A stretch of DNA of 64,000 nt, taken from the NCBI RefSeq assembly GCF_004297875.1, contig NZ_SCSK01000003.1, positions 81,942 through 145,941 on the forward strand, given 5' to 3'. Source of the stretch: Pandoraea sp. Its GTDB lineage: Bacteria; Pseudomonadota; Gammaproteobacteria; Burkholderiales; Burkholderiaceae. The notes beneath the pieces were generated by a model. It was not told the DNA's origin. It worked only from the letters and a program-made list of their open reading frames with translations, and searched no databases. Numbering within the stretch: the stretch's first letter is position 1; every line of letters begins with the position of its first letter. The translations under genes were made by a program, and so were the position numbers. Positions 9,309 to 19,815 of this stretch are shown in pieces.

Positions 9309-9808
9309 GCCGGCCCGCCAAGCGCACGCCAATCAAGGCCAAAGGCGGCAGGCAGACGGACATTGTCAAGCTGCGGTTCATGCTCGGCCTGAAGCTGACT
9401 GCGTTCAATCATTTCGTGGCGAACCGCCTGGGGTTGAGCGTGACCGATCTGAAGTGCCTGGAAGTGGCCTATCACGACGAGATGCAGCCGATCACGCCTG
9501 GCCGCCTGGCAAGATTGATCGGTCTGTCGCCCGCCAGCGTGACGGTCTCGCTCAAGCGCCTGGAAAAGAGCGGCCTGATTCGGCGCGAAATCGATCCGAC
9601 CGACCGGCGACGGATTCTGCTGCGCTTCGTCCCGGCTCGGGTCGCGCTGCTCAACGCGTGTTACCAGGTTATCAACGAGCGGCTCGACAGCTTCGATGCC
9701 GCGCTGGCCGAAGACGAATTCGAGTGCGTCAGGAAGTACCTGTCCGGATTGCTCGATATTCTCGACAGTGGCATGCTCGAGGACGCCGAAAATACCGAAG
9801 AAGCATGA
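9305..9808 (+). CDS. MarR-family transcriptional regulator coupled to the tad operon
   Basis: The 167-residue protein has a basic leader and a MarR winged helix-turn-helix core: the recognition region reads PGRLARLIGLSPASVTVSLKRLEKSGLIRR (about 62-91), followed by the wing DPTDRRRILLRF. The C-terminal helices would form the dimer interface. Its ATG shares ATGA with the tadC stop, so it is probably translated with tadC. I infer that it senses a small molecule and controls the pilus locus or the following methyltransferase gene, but no operator can be pointed to in this window. Linkage of a MarR gene to tadC is unusual. Confidence 0.88.
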   Translation: MSRPAKRTPIKAKGGRQTDIVKLRFMLGLKLTAFNHFVANRLGLSVTDLKCLEVAYHDEMQPITPGRLARLIGLSPASVTVSLKRLEKSGLIRREIDPTDRRRILLRFVPARVALLNACYQVINERLDSFDAALAEDEFECVRKYLSGLLDILDSGMLEDAENTEEA

Positions 9809-9873
9809 CGACGACCGCAAGGCTTCGATAATGCGCCGGCCAGGCCCCGGGGCGGTCCGAGAAGGAGTCCGTG

Positions 9874-10569
9874 ATGCTGGAAAATGAAGCTGCACCCGTT
9901 GCGATACCTCCGGCGCCCGTCGAGGCGCCCCACAGCAGCGCGCCCCCGTCGCCGGGAGCGCGAGAATTTCTTACCGAGCTGGCGTGCCGCAGCGCATCCG
10001 CGACGCTGCTGGGTATCTTTGCGTACGGCGCGATTCGGCAGTGGCTGGCTGCGCCGGCGCGCATTACCCTCGTACTGCTGGTCGTGACGGCGTGCGTCAC
10101 CGTCGGGCTCTCGCTGTTCTCCAAGGTGCCGGCGAAGCGCGATTGGACGCCCATGGCATTTGTATGCTCGGTGGGCGGCACTTACTATTTTCTGGCCGTG
10201 CAACTGGCGCCCGGCGTGCACCTGGTGCCGGAGTGGGCTGGCGCTACGCTGCAAGTGCTTGGACTGGCCTGGCAATTGTTCGCCAAGGCTTCGCTGCGCC
10301 GCGCATTCGGCATTTTGCCGGCCAATCGCGGCGTGGTGTCCAGCGGGCCCTATCGGTTCATGCGGCACCCGATGTATCTGGGCTATTTCATGACCGATAT
10401 CGGTTTTCTGCTGGTGAATTTCGATGTGCGCAATTGCATCGTGTACGGCGCGCAGTTCGCGCTTCAGGCGGGCCGGATCTGGCGTGAGGAGCGATTGTTG
10501 TCGGACGACGAGCAATACCGGGCTTATCGGCAACAGGTTCGCTATCGTGTATTGCCCGGATTGTTTTGA
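9874..10569 (+). CDS. Membrane methyltransferase, ICMT/PEMT-like
   Basis: This 231-residue protein has a Pro/Ala-rich N-terminal stretch (1-30), several membrane segments (about 36-55, 62-82, 92-112, 122-138, 172-200) and the motif GPYRFMRHPMYLGY (158-171) followed by REERLL, the signature of isoprenylcysteine carboxyl and phospholipid methyltransferase-like proteins. Bacterial members of this superfamily act on membrane or small substrates and mostly lack known targets, so the substrate is unassigned. AAGGAG six bases upstream supports the ATG at 9874; the GTG at 9871 is too close. It follows the MarR gene by 65 bases and may be in the same transcript. Confidence 0.8.
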   Translation: MLENEAAPVAIPPAPVEAPHSSAPPSPGAREFLTELACRSASATLLGIFAYGAIRQWLAAPARITLVLLVVTACVTVGLSLFSKVPAKRDWTPMAFVCSVGGTYYFLAVQLAPGVHLVPEWAGATLQVLGLAWQLFAKASLRRAFGILPANRGVVSSGPYRFMRHPMYLGYFMTDIGFLLVNFDVRNCIVYGAQFALQAGRIWREERLLSDDEQYRAYRQQVRYRVLPGLF

Positions 10570-10580
10570 GGCCAGGCGTA

Positions 10581-10609
10581 TAAAAGAAAAGGCCCGCCAG
10601 AGGCGGGCT
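10581..10609 (-). terminator. Intrinsic terminator of the glnS-urea transporter transcript
   Basis: Read on the minus strand, GCCCGCC-TCT-GGCGGGC forms a seven-base-pair stem with a three-base loop and is followed by CTTTTCTTTT. It lies about 100 bases beyond the stop of the minus-strand urea transporter gene and just after the methyltransferase gene on the plus strand, where the downstream side has no T run. Confidence 0.8.
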
Positions 10610-10709
10610 AATGACGTTGTCGCAGTACCCTCAAAAGGACGTAAGAGGGTGAAAGGATTATCCAGCGCCCGAGCCGCCGGGCCAATTGGTGCTTGCCCGA
10701 TTAGGGAAA

Positions 10710-11603
10710 TTACCGGGCTGCGCGGCGCGATTGCTCGCGCAACAACCAGATGCTCCACACGGCGAGATTGAACGGCAGGGTGAAATACGGCCATGACAGC
10801 GCGCCGAACAGCAAACACAGCAGGCTCGCCGCAAACGCGCCGGCGAGGCGGGCCGGCACACCGAAACCGAACATTCCCAGGCCGAGTGCGGCGAGGAAGC
10901 TGTTGACGCCGATGCCGCCGGTTTGCGCCGCCAATGGGGGCCAGACCGGACCGAGCGCCGCGGCGCAGGCCCATACGAGCAGCGCGCCGAGCATGGCCCA
11001 GGCCGTGGCGCGTGTATCGCGCACGGCCAGTACGTAGCTCAGCAGCAAGCCCAGGGCCAGCGGCGCGACGAATACCACTTGACCGATCGAGCAAAACACG
11101 AAACCAAGATCGCCGGGCTGACAACCCGTGGCAAGTGAGTGGCGGTGGGCGAGACCCAGGGCGGGCGCCCATGCCATGGTGAGCAGCATGATCGCGACGA
11201 ACGGCCCGGTCAGCGCCGGCACTCGCCGCGCGGCAAGCAGGTGAGTCAAGGCCACGCCGAGCATGGCGGCGAGCACCAGCCAGGCGGCCAATACGCTGGT
11301 GGCCTGGAACAGCGCGGCCAGCGCAATGCCTGTGAGGGCGCCGTTGTAACTGTATAAGCCCGCATGGAGAGGCTTGCGCGGCAGGCGCAGCGACCAGGCG
11401 GTGGCCGTGGCGACGACGCTGCCCAGCGCGCCGCCGAGCGCGGCGGGTGGGTCGGCCAGGACCAGAATGGCGAAGAACGCCATGCCGGTGAATACACTGG
11501 GCTGGAAATAAATTTGCGCCAGCCCGCGCCAGCACGCGCGCAGGAATGCATTGCCGCGCACGAGGGTGGGCCAGGAGATGCCGAGAGTACGCATCGCGCG
11601 CAT
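10710..11603 (-). CDS. Urea transporter family protein
   Basis: The 297-residue protein is almost entirely hydrophobic, with about ten membrane segments in two repeats. The repeat signatures GLYSYNGALTGIALA (first half) and WPYFTLPFNLAVW (second half) match the urea transporter (UT) family, whose members conduct urea passively. It starts 18 bases after the glnS stop on the same strand and is probably read through from glnS, since no strong ribosome site or promoter is seen. No urease genes occur in this window. An ATG three codons downstream is an alternative start. Confidence 0.82.
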   Translation of the reverse strand: MRAMRTLGISWPTLVRGNAFLRACWRGLAQIYFQPSVFTGMAFFAILVLADPPAALGGALGSVVATATAWSLRLPRKPLHAGLYSYNGALTGIALAALFQATSVLAAWLVLAAMLGVALTHLLAARRVPALTGPFVAIMLLTMAWAPALGLAHRHSLATGCQPGDLGFVFCSIGQVVFVAPLALGLLLSYVLAVRDTRATAWAMLGALLVWACAAALGPVWPPLAAQTGGIGVNSFLAALGLGMFGFGVPARLAGAFAASLLCLLFGALSWPYFTLPFNLAVWSIWLLREQSRRAAR

Positions 11604-11621
11604 GCCGAGCCGTCCGGCAGC

Positions 11622-13331
<1,710 letters not shown>

Positions 13332-13530
13332 GCCTGTCCTGAATTTCAAGGTTAACGCGGCATTTTACCGTACCGGCGGCGGCGCGGCGCACCGATTCGG
13401 TTGATCCGTGGGGGAAACTTCTTGCCCGGAGCCGGTAAAACTCCTGATGTTGCGCGGGCTGTTTGCTCTGTTGGCGAGACCAGGCCTCTCGCTAACATGC
13501 GCGTCTTTGACTGCAAGCGAACTGATGCAA

Positions 13531-13761
13531 ATGATGACACTCGACAAACAAGATCTCCACGAGGCCGTGGCGCGACGCATTCTCGAACCGGGTCAGGCCG
13601 CGCTGCTGTGGGCCTACCTGCTCGGACGCGACGCGCAGAGCGGCCCGAGCCGGGCGTATGCCGGTGCGGGCAAGTGTGCCGCGACTGTCCCACAGGGCCG
13701 CGGCGGCCGCACCGGGGCGCCGGCGGTGCCTGCGTTCACGGGCGTTTGTAACATCCGGTAA
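13531..13761 (+). pseudogene. Probable remnant of a DUF2157-like membrane protein gene
   Basis: An ATG at 13531 opens a 76-codon frame whose first 36 residues (MMTLDKQDLHEAVARRILEP and on to LLWAYLLGRDAQ) look like the conserved N terminus of DUF2157-type membrane proteins (a short helix, then 'I-x-x-x-Q-A-x-x-L-W-x-x-L'). After that the sequence becomes low-complexity Gly/Arg/Ala and stops, and no membrane helices follow in any frame before the next gene. I read it as a truncated gene that lost its membrane part. The family match is from memory and the fragment is short. The rest of 13332-13828 holds the glnS upstream region and nothing else I recognise. Confidence 0.35.
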
Positions 13762-13828
13762 AAGGGATGGCGAGCGACTACGAGAATCGCTAATTTCTGC
13801 GGCAATTAAGCGAGAAAGGAGTCGAACG

Positions 13829-14029
13829 ATGCGAGTCGTTAAATTATTGATTGGCGTCGCGCTGGTATTTTCCCTGGCGGCCTGTTCGTCGATGCGGCTG
13901 TCGTCGCGGCAAAAGAGCGTGGCCGTCGGCACGGTGCTGGGTGGCGTGGCCGGCGCGGTGCTGACCGACAGCGCACTGGGTATCGTCGGCGGCGCGGCGG
14001 TCGGCGGGATCATTGGGGCAAATCGGTAG
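13829..14029 (+). CDS. Small OsmB-like glycine-zipper lipoprotein
   Basis: The 66-residue product starts MRVVKLLIGVALVFSLAAC, a lipoprotein signal with Cys19 as the lipidation site. The rest (about 34-62) is a glycine zipper, with VAVGTVLGGVAGAVL and GIVGGAAVGGIIGANR, as in OsmB and related outer-membrane lipoproteins. Such proteins are stress-related, but their exact role is unclear. AAAGGAG eight bases upstream marks the ATG at 13829. The gene converges with the cytochrome P450 gene, leaving an 18-base gap with no clear terminator. Confidence 0.82.
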   Translation: MRVVKLLIGVALVFSLAACSSMRLSSRQKSVAVGTVLGGVAGAVLTDSALGIVGGAAVGGIIGANR

Positions 14030-14047
14030 GTAACGGTTCGATTGACG

Positions 14048-15304
14048 CTACTGGTGGGCGCCGGCCATGCTGCTAACGCGTACGGGCAGCTTGGCTAAGC
14101 CTCGATAGACCGGGTTGTGCAGCCATTGCGGAGCGTCTTGCGGATTGGCCAACTGAAGCGTGGGCAGGCGTGCGAGCAGTGCCCGAAAGGCAATTTCACC
14201 CTCCATCATCGTCAGTGCGGCGCCGATGCAGACGTGGGGACCGTGCCCGAACGAAAGGTGCGAACCCTCTCGGCGGGTAATGTCCAACCGGTCGGGCATG
14301 CCATAGCGCGCCGGGTCGCGGTTTGCCGCGCCAATCAGGCCGATCACCAATTGCCCGCGCCGCAAAAGCTTTCCATGCAACACATGGTCGGCCGCGACGC
14401 GGCGGCCGGTGTATTGCACCGGACTGTCATAGCGTAGCAATTCGCGAAGCGCCTGCGGCAGGAGTCCTGGATCTTCCAGCAGGCGTTGCCATTGCGTGGG
14501 GTGCGACAGCAGTGCGTGGAGGCCATTGCCCAACAAATTGCGGGTCGTTTCATGCCCGGCAAAGAGCAGCATGGCGCATTGCGCGAGCAGTTCGGCGCCA
14601 GCTTCAATGTGTCCGTCGCGCTGCGCGCGCAGCAACAGGCCGATCAAATCGTCTTTCGCTTCGCTGCGCCGGCGTTCGGCCAGCAGGGTCTCAAAGCAGG
14701 CGCTCATTTTCAGCAGGCTGATTTGCGCACGCCGCGTCAGTTCGTGCGTGGGCTGGGCGGCGCCGATGAAATCGGCGAGGTCGTCCGACCACGCAATGAA
14801 TTCCGATCGAGGGTTCGCACCCATCCCGAGCAGCTTGGCGATGACTCGCGCAGGCAGCGGTTTGGCGACGGCTTGCATGAAGTCGAACTCGGCTGTATGC
14901 GCCAGTCGATCGAGCAAGTCGGTCACACATTGTTCGATGTATGGGCGCAGTGCCAGCAATGCGGCCGGGCGAAAGCCGGCGTTGATTACCTGGCGCAGTC
15001 GGTGATGCTCGGGGGCATCGAGAAACAGCATTGCTCTGCTGAACAGCCGTTGAAACGGGCAGAGTTCGGCGCGCTCCGCGGTCTGGCCGTTCATGACCCA
15101 GCCGCCGGTGCGCCGTGCGGAGTAGCGCGAGTCGCGCAACAGCGCCTCGACGTCGGCGTGACGGGTCAATAGCCACGCCCCGCCAAAGAGTTCCTCGCTC
15201 CAGTGGATCGGCCCTGCCCCCCGCAACGCCCGATAGGTTGGGTACGGGTCTTGCAAGAAGGCCGCATCAATCAGCGAGTGGCGTGCAGCGGGTACGGCGC
15301 TCAT
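14048..15304 (-). CDS. Cytochrome P450 coupled to bioB
   Basis: The 418-residue protein is a soluble bacterial-type P450. It has the I-helix oxygen-activation motif AGHETT (249-254), the K-helix ExxR (Glu288, Arg291) and the haem loop [10 protein letters not shown] with Cys359 as iron ligand. It lacks a membrane anchor and a fused reductase, so it needs external redox partners; none is encoded nearby. Its ATG overlaps the bioB stop by four bases, so the two genes are very likely translated together. This suggests a link to biotin or fatty-acyl chemistry (compare BioI of Bacillus), but that is inference; the substrate is unknown. Confidence 0.93.
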   Translation of the reverse strand: MSAVPAARHSLIDAAFLQDPYPTYRALRGAGPIHWSEELFGGAWLLTRHADVEALLRDSRYSARRTGGWVMNGQTAERAELCPFQRLFSRAMLFLDAPEHHRLRQVINAGFRPAALLALRPYIEQCVTDLLDRLAHTAEFDFMQAVAKPLPARVIAKLLGMGANPRSEFIAWSDDLADFIGAAQPTHELTRRAQISLLKMSACFETLLAERRRSEAKDDLIGLLLRAQRDGHIEAGAELLAQCAMLLFAGHETTRNLLGNGLHALLSHPTQWQRLLEDPGLLPQALRELLRYDSPVQYTGRRVAADHVLHGKLLRRGQLVIGLIGAANRDPARYGMPDRLDITRREGSHLSFGHGPHVCIGAALTMMEGEIAFRALLARLPTLQLANPQDAPQWLHNPVYRGLAKLPVRVSSMAGAHQ

Positions 15305-16332
15305 GCGGACCCGGCTTGCGCTCGCACGCCCAGGCGATCGAACAGGGCGCGGTCGCGTTGCGACTGAGGATTGGCGGTCGTGAGCAGCTTGTCACCGTAG
15401 AAGATCGAGTTGGCGCCAGCCAGGAAGCACAGGGCTTGCACGGCGTCATCCATGGTTTCGCGCCCGGCGGACAGGCGGACCATGGTGCGCGGCATCGTGA
15501 TCCGGGCCACCGCGATGGTGCGCACGAATTCGAACGGGTCGAGCGGTTCGGTATGCGCCAGCGGCGTGCCTTCGACGGCGACCAGGTGATTGATCGGTAC
15601 CGACTCGGGGTACGGATCCAGATTGGCGAGTTGTGCGATCAGGCCGGCGCGTTCATGGCGTGACTCGCCCAGTCCGATAATGCCGCCGCAGCAGATATGG
15701 ATGCCAGCCTCGCGCACATGGGCGAGAGTGTCCAAGCGATCCCGATACGTGCGCGTGCTGATGATGCGACCGTAGAATTCCGGAGCAGTGTCGAGATTGT
15801 GATTGTAGTAGTCCAGTCCCGCGCTCTTGAGGGCCTGAGCCTGCTCGCCGTCGAGCATACCCAGCGTGACGCAGGTTTCCAGGCCCAAGGTTTTGACAGC
15901 GCGCACCATGGCGGTGACGCGCTCCATGTCGCGTGGCTTTGGGCTTCGCCAGGCCGCACCCATGCAAAAGCGCGTCGCCCCCTGGGCCTTGGCTGCCTCA
16001 GCGGCGGCCAGCACGTCCTCGAGCGGCATTAACTTGGTCGCTTCGACACCTGTTTCAAAATGCGCGGATTGTGGGCAATAGCCGCAGTCCTCGGCACATC
16101 CGCCGGTCTTGATCGACAGGAGCGTCGAGAGTTGCACCTCGTTGGCGTTGAAATTCTGCCGGTGCACCGTCTGGGCGCGAAACAGTAGGTCCATCAGGGG
16201 CAGGGCGTAGACATTTTCGATTGCCTCGACGGACCAGCGCTGCGACTGATCGGTTCGGCTGGGCGAAGCGGACCGCACTTGCGCCGCTTCGGCGCGCATT
16301 GCGTCACGCGGGACGATGGCGATGGGTTTCAT
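15301..16332 (-). CDS. bioB: Biotin synthase
   Basis: BioB inserts sulfur into dethiobiotin in the last step of biotin synthesis. The 343-residue protein has the radical-SAM cluster motif CAEDCGYC (Cys79, Cys83, Cys86), the following [13 protein letters not shown] region, and the conserved Cys residues in [16 protein letters not shown] and HICCGG together with MVRLSAGR, which hold the auxiliary [2Fe-2S] cluster. The N terminus has about 30 extra residues compared with short BioB forms. The other bio genes are not in the window; instead a P450 follows with overlap, and a biotin-dependent carboxylase operon lies directly upstream on the same strand. Confidence 0.97.
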   Translation of the reverse strand: MKPIAIVPRDAMRAEAAQVRSASPSRTDQSQRWSVEAIENVYALPLMDLLFRAQTVHRQNFNANEVQLSTLLSIKTGGCAEDCGYCPQSAHFETGVEATKLMPLEDVLAAAEAAKAQGATRFCMGAAWRSPKPRDMERVTAMVRAVKTLGLETCVTLGMLDGEQAQALKSAGLDYYNHNLDTAPEFYGRIISTRTYRDRLDTLAHVREAGIHICCGGIIGLGESRHERAGLIAQLANLDPYPESVPINHLVAVEGTPLAHTEPLDPFEFVRTIAVARITMPRTMVRLSAGRETMDDAVQALCFLAGANSIFYGDKLLTTANPQSQRDRALFDRLGVRAQAGSA

Positions 16333-16435
16333 GCGCTCTCCGGTGGCGGGTTGGTGGTTGGCGACGGATGTATCCGGGGGCGGCGAGCCGCCGCAGGCGA
16401 TGGCACTCGAGTAGCGGTCTTGCGACGATCTCGAC

Positions 16436-18004
16436 TCATGGCCGCACTCCCGCCTTCAACTTAGGGCCGACATCGGTCTTCAGTCGGCCCTGCGCCGCGT
16501 CGATGAAGCGGCATAAATGGGCGCGCGTCTCGCGCGGATCGATAATGTCTTCGACGCCGAAAGCTTCGGCGGTTCTGAAGGGCGAGGCCAGCGCGCGCAA
16601 TTCTTCTTCGAGCTCCCGTTGTCGCGCAGCCGGATTGGCCGCGCTCTGGATCTCGCGCTTGAAGGCTGCCGCCACGCCACCTTCGACGGGTAAGGAGCCC
16701 CATTCGGCGGAGGGCCAAGCGACTTTCATGTCCAGACCGTTCTTGTCTGTCGTGCCCATCCCGGCCATGCCATAGCATTTGCGGATCACGACCGTGAGGA
16801 TCGGTACCGTGGCCTGCAGGCCTACGTAGACTGCACGCATGCCTTCGCGCAGCGTGGCGGCGGCTTCGGCCTGCATGCCAACCATGAAGCCAGGGACGTC
16901 CACCAGAAAAACCAGCGGGATGTGGAACGTGTCGCACAGTTCGATGAAATGGATTTGCTTGCGCGCGGCTTTGACGTCCATCGCGCCGCCCGCAATCATC
17001 GGGTTGTTGGCGATAATACCCACGCTTTTGCCATTCAGGCGCGCGAACGACGTAATGAGCGCTTTACCGAAGGTGGGCTGAATTTCAAAGATGGAGCCTT
17101 TGTCGACCACCATCTCGATCAGGTGCCGCATGTTGTAGGGGCGCCGGCGGTCGCGAGGCACAATGCTCAACAGACGCTCTTCGGCGCGCTCGACCGGGTC
17201 GTCGCATGGTATGACCGGCGGCAGTTCGTAGACATTTTGCGGCAGATAGCTTAGAAAGCGGCGGATCATTTCGAAGCATTCTTCTTCGCTCTGAGCCACG
17301 TTGTCCACCGTGCCGGCGACATCAACGGCCATATGCGCGCCACCCAGTTCCTCTTTTGTGACTTTTTGCCCCAGCGATCGCTCCACCACAGGCGGACCAG
17401 CGGCAAAGATCTGACTGGAATCCTTGATCATGATCGACCAGTGCGACAGAATTGCGCGGCCAGCCGGGCCGCCCGCGGCCGTGCCCATGACGGCGCTGAT
17501 GACCGGCACGGTCCCTAGCAACTGCACGGAGCGTTCAAAGCCGTGTACCCCAGGGAAGACCGTGTGTCCTCGTCGCTTGGCCGATGTGACCGTGCCGCCC
17601 GCGCCGTCGATCAAATTGATCAGTGGAATGCGGTATTGAAAAGCCAAGTCCTCCACGAACCCGCCTTGACCGCCTTTACGCCGGTCGCCACCCCAACTGG
17701 TCCCGCCACGCACGGTGAAGTCTTCCCCCCCGACGGCAACGGTACGATTGTCGACGCGGCCAAGGCCGCAAACATAGGGGGCTGGCGATACATGCCGAAC
17801 CTGTCCGTCGACATAACTGCCATTGCCGGCCAGCATGCCAACCTCCCGGAACGAATGGGTATCCAGCAGATGACCAATCCGTTCCCGGATGGTCAATCTT
17901 CCCTGTGCATGATGTTTTGCCACTGCCTCGGCGCCGCCCAATTCCCTGGCCCAGTTTCGGCGCAGCTCGATTTCGTCGACTTCGGCCTGCCATGTATCAC
18001 TCAT
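16436..18004 (-). CDS. Acyl-CoA carboxylase carboxyltransferase subunit, copy 1
   Basis: The 522-residue protein has both crotonase-fold halves of a PccB/MmdA-type carboxyltransferase, the enzyme half that moves CO2 from biotin to an acyl-CoA. The N half contains GTAAGGPAG and [13 protein letters not shown]; the C half contains [30 protein letters not shown] and [10 protein letters not shown]. The usual DSGGAR-type loop is replaced by [10 protein letters not shown], so the acyl pocket is probably unusual. It is the last gene of a minus-strand cluster, with about 100 bases to both the MFS gene and bioB. A second, quite different CT gene lies at 21174-22730. The substrate cannot be assigned. 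Confidence 0.88.
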   Translation of the reverse strand: MSDTWQAEVDEIELRRNWARELGGAEAVAKHHAQGRLTIRERIGHLLDTHSFREVGMLAGNGSYVDGQVRHVSPAPYVCGLGRVDNRTVAVGGEDFTVRGGTSWGGDRRKGGQGGFVEDLAFQYRIPLINLIDGAGGTVTSAKRRGHTVFPGVHGFERSVQLLGTVPVISAVMGTAAGGPAGRAILSHWSIMIKDSSQIFAAGPPVVERSLGQKVTKEELGGAHMAVDVAGTVDNVAQSEEECFEMIRRFLSYLPQNVYELPPVIPCDDPVERAEERLLSIVPRDRRRPYNMRHLIEMVVDKGSIFEIQPTFGKALITSFARLNGKSVGIIANNPMIAGGAMDVKAARKQIHFIELCDTFHIPLVFLVDVPGFMVGMQAEAAATLREGMRAVYVGLQATVPILTVVIRKCYGMAGMGTTDKNGLDMKVAWPSAEWGSLPVEGGVAAAFKREIQSAANPAARQRELEEELRALASPFRTAEAFGVEDIIDPRETRAHLCRFIDAAQGRLKTDVGPKLKAGVRP

Positions 18005-18105
18005 CTTCGCTATCCTCGTGCGGATGACCTGATCGGTCTATCCCATTTCATCAAATCGTCCAATCATCGAATCGTTAAATCAGTATTGCCTGTCAATGCC
18101 GCCGC

Positions 18106-19356
18106 CTACAACTTTCTTGGATCGCAAGCAACGATCAACAACACCCCGAAAACGATGGGCAGCACTGATACGAGCATGAACGCGAGATAGAAGGTGCCGG
18201 TCGCGTTCACGATAAATCCAGTCAGCAAAGGGGCAAATATGCCGGCCAGAGAACCGATACCGGTTGTCAGGCTGGAGGCCGCGCCGCCGCTTTCGGGACA
18301 GGCGTCGATCGGGATGGCGAAAAAAATTGGGTTGGCTGTGAAATTGATCAGGCTGGCTATGCTGATCAGAATGACGATAAGGTACGTATTCGTGACAAAC
18401 AAGGTCAAACTGATGATCAACCCCGTCAACACCAGACAAATGCCGGCGAGGTAGCTTCTGCCCCACCGCAGACTACCGGTTTTTTTGTACACGAAGTCGG
18501 AAATCGGACCGGAGAGTAATGCCCCGATGGTCATGAATATCCATGGCAGCGAGCCGAAATAGGCGATATGAGAGAACTCCATGTGCCTCTCCCTGACCAG
18601 ATAGGTGGGCAGGAAATTCAATAGGAAGTAAAGTACATAGGCCGATGAGAAAAAGGCCAGTCCGGTCAGCCATAGCGTTTTACTGCCCAGGATTCGACCC
18701 CAGGGGGCACGCGTCGTGTTTGCTGCGCTGGCGTCGATGCTCTGTGGCGACACGCCCGCAGGCTTATTCGAGATAAAGACTTTGCACAGGATCGCCCAAA
18801 ATAGTCCAACCACGCCCAGAAGGATAAATGGGGCCTGCCACCCGTAGGCGCTGGTCAGCCACACTGCGATCGGGATGATGATCAGCGAACCAAGGGGAAT
18901 GCCCGCGCCCATCAAACAGGCCGCGCGGCCATGCTCCTTATCAGGAAACCAATTGCCGATTAATTGTGATCCGCTCGGAAATGCGACGCCCTCACTCGCA
19001 CCAAACAGGATCCGCAACCCGAGCAGGCTTGCAAAACCGCTAGCTGCGCCGACGAGCATGATGGCAAAAGACCACAGGACCGACGAGTAGATGAAAGTTT
19101 TTTTGGGGCCCAGTAGCGAGACGACGCCGCCGCCCAGAAATACCATGAGCACGTATCCCCAGCCGAAACCCGAGGCAATGATGCCGAATTGCTTGATGCT
19201 GAGCCCGAAGGTTTTGATCAGCACTGGTGCAACTACGCCGAGCACGCCGCGGTCGGCATAGTTGATGACGGTGATGGCAAATAAAAGCCACGCGACGGTC
19301 CAGCGATTGCGCTGCTTCGCACCGACGACCTGGGTACTGTAATCTGCTGCGCTCAT
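18106..19356 (-). CDS. MFS transporter, anion:cation symporter type
   Basis: The 416-residue protein has about twelve membrane helices and the ACS-family signature TVINYADRGVLGVVAP in helix 1, with an FPSGSQLIGNWFPDKEHGRA segment in the 4-5 region. ACS members usually carry organic anions such as sugar acids or dicarboxylates with protons. The ATG at 19356 is preceded by AAGGAGAC, which decides the start; an earlier in-frame codon would give an implausible 27-residue leader. It sits between the biotin carrier gene and CT copy 1, so it probably imports the substrate of the carboxylase pathway (inference). A 210-base gap separates it from the carrier gene, and no strong terminator is visible there. 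Confidence 0.88.
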   Translation of the reverse strand: MSAADYSTQVVGAKQRNRWTVAWLLFAITVINYADRGVLGVVAPVLIKTFGLSIKQFGIIASGFGWGYVLMVFLGGGVVSLLGPKKTFIYSSVLWSFAIMLVGAASGFASLLGLRILFGASEGVAFPSGSQLIGNWFPDKEHGRAACLMGAGIPLGSLIIIPIAVWLTSAYGWQAPFILLGVVGLFWAILCKVFISNKPAGVSPQSIDASAANTTRAPWGRILGSKTLWLTGLAFFSSAYVLYFLLNFLPTYLVRERHMEFSHIAYFGSLPWIFMTIGALLSGPISDFVYKKTGSLRWGRSYLAGICLVLTGLIISLTLFVTNTYLIVILISIASLINFTANPIFFAIPIDACPESGGAASSLTTGIGSLAGIFAPLLTGFIVNATGTFYLAFMLVSVLPIVFGVLLIVACDPRKL

Positions 19357-19567
19357 GACATGTCTCCTTGTTTTATCCAAACTAATGTCGTTTGATTGCA
19401 CGCTTCGAATGCAGGTCATACGAAGCGCAATACCCATCTATTAGCGTCGATTGCCGCGGTGCTATGCGCCGGTCGAATGCGTGGGTTCTTGAAACTTGTG
19501 ATGCGTCTGTCAATCGATGCAGGAAACACGGCGACTGGTCGGGCGAGCCCGGCAGCGCCCGGATATC

Positions 19568-19789
19568 TCAGGATTCGATGACCATCACGGTGTCACCATC
19601 CGCGACGGGGGAGCCCTCGGTGACACGCACTTCGGTAATCGTGCCGCTCTCTTCCGCGATTAACGGGATTTCCATCTTCATCGACTCGAAAATCATTAGC
19701 GTTTCGCCCTCCTCGGCAGTATCGCCAACGGACTTGAGGATTTTCCAGACCGATCCGGTTATTTCCGACTTTGCTTCATAGCGCTGCAT
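19568..19789 (-). CDS. Free-standing biotin carboxyl carrier protein
   Basis: At 73 residues this is little more than a biotinyl domain. It has two half-motifs of the lipoyl/biotinyl barrel with the biotinylation site ESMKMEI (Lys38), and ends with GDTVMVIES. It would carry the carboxybiotin between the biotin carboxylase encoded next door and the carboxyltransferase. It lacks the Pro/Ala linker and N-terminal domain of AccB, so it is not the fatty-acid-synthesis carrier. The gene lies 26 bases after the biotin carboxylase gene. Such minimal carriers occur in acyl-CoA carboxylase complexes with separate subunits. Confidence 0.92.
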   Translation of the reverse strand: MQRYEAKSEITGSVWKILKSVGDTAEEGETLMIFESMKMEIPLIAEESGTITEVRVTEGSPVADGDTVMVIES

Positions 19790-19815
19790 TGCGTCTCCTC
19801 GTAAGTTTGTGGGTA

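Noticed and set aside
9661..11535. Open frame of 624 codons on the minus strand across MarR, methyltransferase and the urea transporter
   Set aside because: It overlaps three well-supported genes in other frames and has Arg/Ala-rich low-complexity sequence.
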